DNA from: an uncultured Paraburkholderia sp.
GTDB taxonomy: Bacteria; Pseudomonadota; Gammaproteobacteria; Burkholderiales; Burkholderiaceae
Reading direction: 5' to 3'
Assembly (NCBI GenBank): GCA_937917025.1
Contig: CALFSF010000311.1
Span: forward strand, 1 to 29,054
DNA: 29,054 bases
Below, piece by piece: positions 16,066 through 23,228 of this stretch. The notes beneath the pieces were generated by a model that was not told where the DNA came from, made no database searches, and was given only the letters and a program-made list of their open reading frames with translations. The position numbers and the translations under genes are program-made. Position 1 is the first letter of the stretch, and every line of letters begins with the position of its first letter.

Positions 16066-18405
16066 ATGTTCAACTTCGCATGGCGAAGGCTGTCCGTGAT
16101 CGCTTGCGCCAACGCGCGTCACGTCACGCTCGGCCTGTTGCCGCTCTCTTTCATTCCATCGGTCGCGCATGCGGACGATGCCGTCGCCGACACGACGCTG
16201 CCCACCGTCAGCGTCAGCGCCGCGGCGAGTGGCGGCGGCGCGGCACAGCCCGCAGTCGATCCCGATCTGCCCGGTTCCATCGAGACCGTCACGCGCGCGC
16301 AGTTCGAGAACTGGAACGTCACCAATACGGAAGACGTGCTGAAGTACATGCCGAATCTTGCCGTACGCAAGCGCTTCATCGGCGACCTGAACTCGATCAT
16401 CGCCGTGCGCGGCACCAGCAATACGCAAAGTGCGCGTGGCCTCGTCTATGCCGACGGTCTGCTGCTGAGCAACCTGCTTGGCAACAACTACTCGTTTCCA
16501 CCGCGCTGGTCGATGGTGTTCCCGGAAGATATCCAGCAGGTCGACGTGATCTACGGTCCGTTTTCGGCGCTGTACCCGGGCAATTCGCTCGGCGCCACGG
16601 TGCTGATCAGCACGCGCATGCCGAAGAAGTTCGAAGCCGACGCGGACGTCAAGGCGTTCACGCAGCATTTCAGTCTGTTCGGCGTGAACCAGAATTTCAA
16701 CGGCAGTGAAGCGAGCGCGTCGATCGGTGACCGGATCGGCAAGTTCTCGTATCTGCTTGGCGTGAATCACCTGGAAAACACGAGCCAGCCGCTGCAGTTC
16801 GCGACGCTCGCGAAGTCCGGCACGCCCGCGAAGGCCGGCGACACGCCCGTCACCGGCGCATATTTCTACAACAACCAGACGAACGCGCCGACCGCCGTGC
16901 TCGGCGTGAATGGCGAGGGCATCGAGCATACGGTCCAGGACCAGTTCAAGCTGAAGATGCAGTACGACTTCACGCCGACGCTGCAAGCCGGTTTCACGCT
17001 CGGCTACTGGCACCAGACGTACAACAGCGCGACTTCGACGTTCCTGCGCGACGCGAACGGCAATCCCGTCTATAGCGGCAACGTCGACATCGGCGGCTAC
17101 GAATACACGATCCCGGCCGCCGCGCTCGCACCGAGCCTCGGACAAAGCGAGAACTGGCTGTATGGCGTCTCGCTGAAAACGCGCAACGAGACCGGCTGGA
17201 ACGGCGAGGCAACCGCGTCTTACTACGACATCAGCAACAGCGTCGCGCGCACGGCGAATTCGGGCGCTCCTGGCAACGGCGCGGGCACCGTGATTTTCGG
17301 CGACGGCACCGGCTGGAAAACGCTCGACCTCAGAACCACCTACACACCGGCCTCGCCGCAAGCGGGAATCGCGAATCACTCGCTGAGCTTCGGCTATCAC
17401 TACGACGACTACTTCCTCGACAACGAGAGCTACAACACGTTGAACTGGCGCGACGGAGCCGCCACGACGTTTGCGAACGCGTTCAAGGGCAAAACCCAAA
17501 CGCAGGCTGTGTACGCGCAGGACGCGTGGCGTTTCCTGCCGCGCTGGAAGTTCGTCTATGGCGTGCGCTATGAGGACTGGCAGGCGTATGAAGGTTCGCA
17601 GGCATCGTCCGCCACGACGATCCCTTTAGCCGATGTGAACCAGCATCACTTCTCGCCGAAGGCCTCGCTGTCGTTCGATGTCACCGACGACCTGACCTTG
17701 CGCGCATCGATCGGCCGCGCGTATCGCTTTCCGACCGTCAGCGAGCTGTTTCAGGGGCAAATCAACGGCTCGTCGATCGTCAACAACAACCCCAACCTGA
17801 AGCCCGAAGACGATCTGTCAAAGGAACTGACAGCCGAATGGGCGCACTGGAACGGGCTCTTCCGCTTCTCGCTGTTCCAGGACGACGTCAGGAACACGAT
17901 TTTCAGCCAGACCGATACGACGGTGATCCCGAACGTGACGAACTTCCAGAACATCGGCAAGGTGCGCTCGCGCGGCGTCGAGACCAGCTATCAGGGGCAG
18001 GACGTGTTCGTGCATGGACTCGATCTGCAGGCGAGCGTGGCCTGGACCCAATCGAAGATCATCGAGAATGCGCAGAATCCGGCCAGCGTCGGCAAGTATT
18101 TCTATCGCATCCCGCTGTGGCGCGCGACCGTCGCCACGACGTATCACATCGACGAACGCTCGGCGGTGACGCTCGCGGCGCGCTATTCAGGCCGTCAATA
18201 CAACACGCTGACCAATACGGATGCGAATCCGGACGTGTTCGGCGGCACGAGCTCATACATCGTCGCGGACGCCAAATTTACGTTCAGGCCAACGAAGCTG
18301 AGTGAAATCGGCGTCGGCGTCGACAACCTGTTCGACGAGCGTTACTTCGTCTACCACCCGTATCCGGGCCGCACGTTCTACGTCGAAGCGAAGCTGCGCA
18401 TGTGA
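16066..18405 (+). CDS. TonB-dependent outer-membrane receptor, probably for copper or a copper chelate
   Basis: A 779-residue receptor that imports a ligand across the outer membrane using TonB energy. The signal peptide ends near residue 36 (PSVAHA-DD). A TonB-box-like stretch TTLPTVSVSA follows, then the plug domain (about residues 70-190: VTNTEDVLKYMPNLAVRKRF, IIAVRGTSNTQSARGLVYADG, QQVDVIYGPFSALYPGNSLG). The rest is the 22-strand barrel, with SIGRAYRFPTVSELFQG and a final GVDNLFDERYFVYHPYPGRTFYVEAKL. The ATG at 16066 has AAGGAA seven bases upstream; an ATG at 16060 is too close to it. The ligand is inferred only from the DUF2946 and PepSY neighbours. The last residue is Met, not the usual terminal Phe/Trp. 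Confidence 0.93.
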   Translation: MFNFAWRRLSVIACANARHVTLGLLPLSFIPSVAHADDAVADTTLPTVSVSAAASGGGAAQPAVDPDLPGSIETVTRAQFENWNVTNTEDVLKYMPNLAVRKRFIGDLNSIIAVRGTSNTQSARGLVYADGLLLSNLLGNNYSFPPRWSMVFPEDIQQVDVIYGPFSALYPGNSLGATVLISTRMPKKFEADADVKAFTQHFSLFGVNQNFNGSEASASIGDRIGKFSYLLGVNHLENTSQPLQFATLAKSGTPAKAGDTPVTGAYFYNNQTNAPTAVLGVNGEGIEHTVQDQFKLKMQYDFTPTLQAGFTLGYWHQTYNSATSTFLRDANGNPVYSGNVDIGGYEYTIPAAALAPSLGQSENWLYGVSLKTRNETGWNGEATASYYDISNSVARTANSGAPGNGAGTVIFGDGTGWKTLDLRTTYTPASPQAGIANHSLSFGYHYDDYFLDNESYNTLNWRDGAATTFANAFKGKTQTQAVYAQDAWRFLPRWKFVYGVRYEDWQAYEGSQASSATTIPLADVNQHHFSPKASLSFDVTDDLTLRASIGRAYRFPTVSELFQGQINGSSIVNNNPNLKPEDDLSKELTAEWAHWNGLFRFSLFQDDVRNTIFSQTDTTVIPNVTNFQNIGKVRSRGVETSYQGQDVFVHGLDLQASVAWTQSKIIENAQNPASVGKYFYRIPLWRATVATTYHIDERSAVTLAARYSGRQYNTLTNTDANPDVFGGTSSYIVADAKFTFRPTKLSEIGVGVDNLFDERYFVYHPYPGRTFYVEAKLRM

Positions 18406-18497
18406 ACGCCTGCGCGGCTTCGGTAACGGTTTCAGAGAGCCCCTCGCGCCGCGCGGCTCGAAATGAAAAATCAATGATTTGCACCCAGGAGGATTGA

Positions 18498-19961
18498 ATG
18501 TCCACCACGACGGCTCAACACACGGCTTCATCCGTCAGCACGGCGAGCGCCGGCTACCGGACGCTATGGCGCTGGCACTTTTATGCGGGCCTTTTCGTGA
18601 TGCCGTTTCTGGTGATCCTCGCGATCACCGGCACGCTGTATTGTTTCCAGCCGCAAATCGAGCCGCTGCTTTACCCGCATCGGCTGGTTGTCGAACCGCA
18701 GGCCACGCCACGGCTCGGCCATGACGCGTTGCTCGCGAAGGCGCGCACGGCAATGCCGGCCGACGCCGTGGCCGTGACCGCTGCGATCACGACGGCACCC
18801 GATCGCAGCGCCGAATTCGTTTTTCGTCTTCGTGATGGCGACCGGCAAAGCGTCTATGTGAACCCGTACAGCGGTGAAATTCTGGGCACGCTGAGCGTCG
18901 CGCGCCGCTTCATGCAGATGGACCGCATGCTGCATCGCAAGCTGCTGCTCGGCAAGCCCGGCGAGTTGCTGATGGAACTGGCCGCATGCTGGACACTGGT
19001 GATGATCGGCACTGGCGTCGCGCTCTGGTGGCCGCGCGGAACGACGACCCTGCGCGCCGCACTGCGGCCGCGTTTCGCGCTGAAGGGCCGGCCGCTATGG
19101 AAGAACCTGCATGCGGTGATGGGTGCCTGGCTCGCGCTCGGCGCGGTGGCGTTCGTGCTGACCGGTCTGCCGTGGTCCGGATCGTGGGGCAAACAGTTCA
19201 AGGCGCTTGCGACAAGCGCGAACCTGGGTGCACCCGCTGGCTCATGGGGTAGCTTGCCGTTGCGCTCCGTGCTGCCCGGTGATCATGCGGAACACGCCGG
19301 GCATGTACATGCCGCGCCCGATGCATCGGGATCGAAGATGGAATCGATGCCCGGCATGGTGATGGACGACCTGCCGCTGCCGTCCACGCCGTGGGCGGTC
19401 GGCGACGTAAGGGTGCCGGCGTCCACCGAACGTAACGGGATACAGGCGATGTCGCTCGATCGCGTGGTGATGCTGGCGGCGTCGCTCGGTGTGACGGGCG
19501 GCTACGATATCGCGCTGCCGGCCTCGCCCACCGGCGTCTATACGGTCTCGTACTTCCCCGCCGACCCGAAAGCCGAACGCACCCTCTATGTCGACCAGTA
19601 CAGCGGAGCGGTGCTGAAAGACATCCGCTACGGCGACTACGGCGCGGTTTCGCAGGCGGTGTCGTATGGCACGTCGCTGCATATGGGACGCTATTTTGGC
19701 GTCGCCAATCAGGTCCTGTGCGCGGCGATTTCGTTGGGACTTGCCGGCATGGCGGGAACGGGATGCGTGATGTGGTGGATGCGCCGGCCGCAACGCCTGC
19801 CAGGCGCGCCATCGCGTGAGCGCGCGGCGCCGCCGATGCGCGGGTGGAAAACCGGCCTCGTGCTGCTCGGCATCGTGTTTCCGTTGATGGGCGCGACGCT
19901 CGTCGCGGTCTGGTTCGTCGACAGGATGCTTTTTCGTGGTGAACGGGAATTCGCCGCGTGA
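18498..19961 (+). CDS. PepSY-domain inner-membrane protein with His/Met-rich insert
   Basis: A 487-residue protein of the PepSY-associated membrane family, often encoded next to TonB-dependent receptors and proposed to reduce metal or siderophore cargo. Membrane segments lie near residues 27-50 (HFYAGLFVMPFLVILAITGTL), 155-180, 205-228, 408-433 and 455-480. PepSY motifs include VYVNPYSGEILGTL and LYVDQYSGAVLKDIRYGDYG. Paired His residues (RWHFYAG, MLHRKLLLG, NLHAVMGAW, SLHMGRYFG) could hold heme. Between segments three and four is GDHAEHAGHVHAAP followed by MESMPGMVMDD, a probable soft-metal-binding loop. AGGAGG precedes the ATG. It starts 92 bases after the receptor and forms an operon with it. 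Confidence 0.9.
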   Translation: MSTTTAQHTASSVSTASAGYRTLWRWHFYAGLFVMPFLVILAITGTLYCFQPQIEPLLYPHRLVVEPQATPRLGHDALLAKARTAMPADAVAVTAAITTAPDRSAEFVFRLRDGDRQSVYVNPYSGEILGTLSVARRFMQMDRMLHRKLLLGKPGELLMELAACWTLVMIGTGVALWWPRGTTTLRAALRPRFALKGRPLWKNLHAVMGAWLALGAVAFVLTGLPWSGSWGKQFKALATSANLGAPAGSWGSLPLRSVLPGDHAEHAGHVHAAPDASGSKMESMPGMVMDDLPLPSTPWAVGDVRVPASTERNGIQAMSLDRVVMLAASLGVTGGYDIALPASPTGVYTVSYFPADPKAERTLYVDQYSGAVLKDIRYGDYGAVSQAVSYGTSLHMGRYFGVANQVLCAAISLGLAGMAGTGCVMWWMRRPQRLPGAPSRERAAPPMRGWKTGLVLLGIVFPLMGATLVAVWFVDRMLFRGEREFAA

Positions 19962-19962
19962 G

Positions 19963-20240
19963 TTCGTGCATCCCGCGGCTCGCGGCCGCGAGGCGGCTGT
20001 CGGCGAGCCCGCGCACGAGGCCCGGTGACGCGTTCGTTCCCGCCGTGGACCGCAGCGCCTCGATGAGCAGCATTTCCAGGACGAAGTCACCCGAGAACAG
20101 CTCGATGGGCGCGTGCCCGTCGATCGCGATGCGGCACCCGCCCTCGAGGATCACGCAATAGAACGGCTGGCCGGCATCCGGGCGACTGATGCGCCAGGGG
20201 CTCGCGCCGCGACCGATCCGCCATCCCCGATGCGCATTCC
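19963..20240 (-). pseudogene. Remnant of an AraC-family regulator
   Basis: Reading leftward, the frame encodes AGQPFYCVILEGGCRIAIDGHAPIELFSGDFVL, the cupin part of AraC-type regulators of the cupin_6 kind. It is joined at about 20077 to MLLIEALRSTAGTNASPGLVRGLADSRLAAASRGMHE, which in relatives lies some 60 or more residues later, just before the helix-turn-helix. The DNA-binding domain itself is missing: the homologous frame ends at 19963, two bases from the stop codon of the PepSY gene, and then runs on as meaningless antisense. The remnant thus has an internal deletion and a lost C-terminus. The upstream limit near 20240 is approximate, as the beginning is not recognisable. Confidence 0.75.
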
Positions 20241-20441
20241 GGCCGGCGCCGATGCCGAGGCGTGGGCGGCCGAGGTTCGCTGACTGGCCGGCCCTTTCGA
20301 GGAAAGGAAAGCCTCTCGCGATGGTAACGACGGTACATAACGGAAGTGCCCGCGTTTGCTGGCGCACATACTTGCCATGTGAATGATGCGGTACTGCACC
20401 CATTCTATCGTCGACACTTCGTCTTGAAGGAGTGCCCGAAC

Positions 20442-21836
20442 ATGTCACGGAAAACATCGATCGCGGGCGTGTTGCTCTTCGCGTTGCTCGCGCCGTGTTC
20501 AGCGATTTGCGCCGACTCCGGGAAGATCGTGGACATCGCATTCTCAAACGGGATGCGCACCAACTTGCAGAAAGCAGTCGATCATCTGGTACGTCTTGTC
20601 GCCGACGTCCGCGATGGCGGCAGGCGTCCCAATGCCGGGCGCAATGTCATTCTTCTCTATCATGTTGGCGCGACGGTGAAGAACCTGCAGGAAGTGGCGC
20701 TTCAAAAAGTTTTGGAAACCAGGGATCCGCAAGCAATTGCCGCCATTACCCGTGCGCATTTTGAGCTGCTTTTGGAGCAGCCGGATTTTTCGAGCCCATA
20801 CGTGAAGGAACTGGCAACGGCGGCTGCCGATCCGGTGGAGGATCTCCGGATTCGCATGATTAATCTGCTCGATCCGCCGCAAACCGTGTTGATGGAAACG
20901 CTTAATGATGCGAAGAAGCTTCATGACGCCCTGCAGACTAGCGCGGACCTTCTGCTGGTTTCGCATTCACAAGGCAATCTTTACTCAAACATGGCGGTTT
21001 CGGCGCTCCAGCCCGACCTCGGCGACACGCAACGCGCACGCTTGCATGTCGTTGGAGTCGCGGTTCCCGCAGCCTATATCGTCATGCCGGATGGAGCGAG
21101 AGCTCAATCCAACTACATGACGAGCTGGTTTGACGGAATCATCGGCGGACTACGGGGCTACATCAAAGCGAACAATCCCGCCATGGATGTCAAGAATTTC
21201 GACCCGCCGCTCAAGCCGAACATGTTGGCCGGATTCGACTTCCTGGGTGGGCACGACTTCGAATCGATCTATCTGTCCTCCGGCAGCGAGAGCAACAAGA
21301 CCTTCCTCTCCCTCGTCGACTGCGTGCTCAGGACGGCAAGCGGCACCTGCAATCTGGACAATCCGGTGACTTCCTCACCACCGCCTCCAAAGAAGGTCGC
21401 GAGCCCGTATTTTCGCAAGCGTCCGGAAAGTCCGCCAAACGATGCACCACCGCCGCCCGTCTCCATTGCTCAAGAGTCGTATCCTGCGAGCGTTATCGAG
21501 AAGATTCTCGTCAAATATCCCGGGGACATGAGACCCGAAGTGCGGCAATTCGCGGAGCGCCTGTGGGCGTTCTGGGTAGCCGCAGCGAAGGTGAGCAACT
21601 TCGATCAAATCCGGTCCGAAGAGTACGAGATGGCTGCAAGCGAGATCCAACTGCTGGCCGACATGCAAATTCGATTTCCGAAATTGTCGCGCGATGAGCT
21701 GCTTCGGGACATCCAGGCAGCGTTGTGCCAGAACGCGCAGGTCTTTAGCAGCTACGTCCGGGCGGACAGACTGGTAAGCGGCCATCCACTCGAAATCCCG
21801 ATCGAAAAGTACGTGCGCGATTTCATGAAGCTGTAG
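20442..21836 (+). CDS. Secreted protein with serine-hydrolase-like motif, unknown family
   Basis: A 464-residue predicted exported protein I cannot assign. Residues 1-24 are a signal peptide (LLFALLAPCSAICA). An alpha/beta-hydrolase-like core follows: NVILLYHVGATV, then ADLLLVSHSQGNLYSNMAV, where Ser176 sits in an S-x-S-x-G nucleophile elbow, and later GGHDFESIY with His271 as a possible partner. A Pro/Lys-rich linker at about 311-340 (SSPPPPKK to DAPPPP) leads to a helical C-terminal domain of about 120 residues. GAAGGAG lies nine bases before the ATG at 20442. The gene stands alone, next to a regulator remnant, and looks somewhat less GC-rich than its neighbours, which may mean a separate origin. 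Confidence 0.75.
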   Translation: MSRKTSIAGVLLFALLAPCSAICADSGKIVDIAFSNGMRTNLQKAVDHLVRLVADVRDGGRRPNAGRNVILLYHVGATVKNLQEVALQKVLETRDPQAIAAITRAHFELLLEQPDFSSPYVKELATAAADPVEDLRIRMINLLDPPQTVLMETLNDAKKLHDALQTSADLLLVSHSQGNLYSNMAVSALQPDLGDTQRARLHVVGVAVPAAYIVMPDGARAQSNYMTSWFDGIIGGLRGYIKANNPAMDVKNFDPPLKPNMLAGFDFLGGHDFESIYLSSGSESNKTFLSLVDCVLRTASGTCNLDNPVTSSPPPPKKVASPYFRKRPESPPNDAPPPPVSIAQESYPASVIEKILVKYPGDMRPEVRQFAERLWAFWVAAAKVSNFDQIRSEEYEMAASEIQLLADMQIRFPKLSRDELLRDIQAALCQNAQVFSSYVRADRLVSGHPLEIPIEKYVRDFMKL

Positions 21837-21915
21837 CCGGGAAATATTTTTCGATTTCTGGAGCGATTGTGTTGCTTTTCGACGCCCGATGAATGAAAAA
21901 TGCCACGGGCACTGG

Positions 21916-21943
21916 TGCGTTGCGTTGCGGTGCGGTGCGGTGC
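21916..21943 (+). repeat. Pentanucleotide tandem repeat upstream of aldo/keto reductase
   Basis: Two TGCGT units then three TGCGG units and a final TGC, about 5.6 copies of a 5-base repeat. It ends 54 bases before the aldo/keto reductase start, in the likely promoter region. Confidence 0.7.
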
Positions 21944-21997
21944 TGCTCATTGAAACGCCAGCGACGTAACTTCGGAAAACACAGGACGAGCACTTAA

Positions 21998-22993
21998 ATG
22001 ACACTTTTGAAGAGAAAATTTGGTCGTACCGGCTGGAATGTGTCGGAAATCGGTTTTGGAGCATGGGCGATCGGTGGCTCGTGGGGCGGCGTCGCCGAAG
22101 ACGACGCCAAGGCCGCGCTAAACGCCGCGCTCGATAGCGGCGTTACTTTCATTGACACGGCAGACGTCTACGGTGACGGTCGTTCGGAACGGATTATTCG
22201 TGACGTGTTGCGGCAACGAGGCGGCGAGCGTCCCATGGTGGCGACCAAGCTCGGGCGTCGACTCGACCCGCATGTGACCAGTGGCTATACGAACAGGCGC
22301 GAGCTCGCAGGCTTCATCGACCGGAGCCTTTCGAACCTGGGCGTCGATACGCTCGACCTGGTGCAATTGCATTGCCCGCCGACGGAGGTTTATTACCATC
22401 CCGAGGTGTTCGACGCGATGGACGACTTTGTCGCCGCGGGCAAGATCCGCTTCTACGGCGTGTCGGTCGAAAAGGTCGAGGAAGCGCTGAAGGCGATCGA
22501 GTATCCCAATGTGGTGTCGGTGCAGATTATCTACAACATGTTCCGTCAACGCCCGGCGGATTTGTTCTTCAGGCAGGCGCAAAAGAAAAACGTTGCAGTC
22601 ATTGCACGCGTGCCTCTGGCTAGCGGGATGCTGACGGGCAAGATGTCCGCGAATTCGGTTTTTCCGTCAGACGACCATCGCGCTTTCAACCGCCATGGCG
22701 AGGCGTTCGACGTCGGCGAAACGTTCTCCGGGGTGCCCTATGACATCGCGTTGAAAGCGGTCGACGAGCTGCGCGGCCTTGTACCGGCAGGCGCCTCCCT
22801 GGCGCAACTGGCTCTTCGCTGGATTCTCATGGAAGATGCCGTCTCCGTGATCATCCCGGGCAGTAAAAACGCGGACCAGGCGGCGTCAAACGTCTCGGCG
22901 GCGAGCCTCGCGCCACTGTCCGATGAGGCCATGCAGCGCGTCCGCGAAGTCTACGAGCGCCATATAGCGGCTCAGGTCCACCAGCGCTGGTAA
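21998..22993 (+). CDS. Aldo/keto reductase
   Basis: A 331-residue NAD(P)H-dependent oxidoreductase of the aldo/keto reductase superfamily, expected to reduce an aldehyde or ketone in the cytoplasm. The catalytic tetrad is intact: Asp53 and Tyr58 (FIDTADVYGDG), Lys84 (VATKLG) and His125 (DLVQLHCPP). The cofactor end is also typical (LAQLALRWILMEDAVSVIIPGSKNADQAASNV). The N-terminus RKFGRTGWNVSEIGFGAWAIGG resembles bacterial YhdN/AKR11-like enzymes. The ATG at 21998 is the conserved start. It stands alone and converges on the sorbitol PTS operon. The substrate cannot be deduced; a link to sorbitol is only positional. Confidence 0.93.
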   Translation: MTLLKRKFGRTGWNVSEIGFGAWAIGGSWGGVAEDDAKAALNAALDSGVTFIDTADVYGDGRSERIIRDVLRQRGGERPMVATKLGRRLDPHVTSGYTNRRELAGFIDRSLSNLGVDTLDLVQLHCPPTEVYYHPEVFDAMDDFVAAGKIRFYGVSVEKVEEALKAIEYPNVVSVQIIYNMFRQRPADLFFRQAQKKNVAVIARVPLASGMLTGKMSANSVFPSDDHRAFNRHGEAFDVGETFSGVPYDIALKAVDELRGLVPAGASLAQLALRWILMEDAVSVIIPGSKNADQAASNVSAASLAPLSDEAMQRVREVYERHIAAQVHQRW

Positions 22994-23012
22994 AAAGTCC
23001 CAAACCCGTGAA

Positions 23013-23045
23013 AGGGCGCCGCGCAGCAAAAGGAGGCGGCGCTCT
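23013..23045 (+). terminator. Possible terminator hairpin after aldo/keto reductase
   Basis: AGGGCGCCGC (23013-23022) pairs with GCGGCGCTCT (23036-23045), ten base pairs with one G-U wobble and a 13-base loop, 20 bases past the stop codon. No T-run follows, so the strength is uncertain. It lies in the convergent gap before the PTS operon end. Confidence 0.45.
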
Positions 23046-23228
23046 GACTTCTCGCCAGCGGCTGTGTGACGATCAACAGCCGTCGAGTTGTGTGATGCCG
23101 GTATTCCAGCCGTCGAAAAATCCCATCTGTTCGTACTGATCGCGCCTCTTCCCGTCCGGGGTGCATCACCCTGGGCCGCACCCTATGCACCCGCAAGGCG
23201 CGCGCCCGAAGCGCCGCCGTCCACGACA

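Noticed and set aside
16021..17499. 492-residue open frame on the minus strand
   Set aside because: Fully antisense to the TonB-dependent receptor; Arg/Val-rich composition is a GC-rich shadow with no motif.
19198..20547. 449-residue minus-strand frame as one intact protein
   Set aside because: Only the part at about 19963-20240 resembles an AraC regulator; the rest is antisense to the PepSY gene or promoter sequence.
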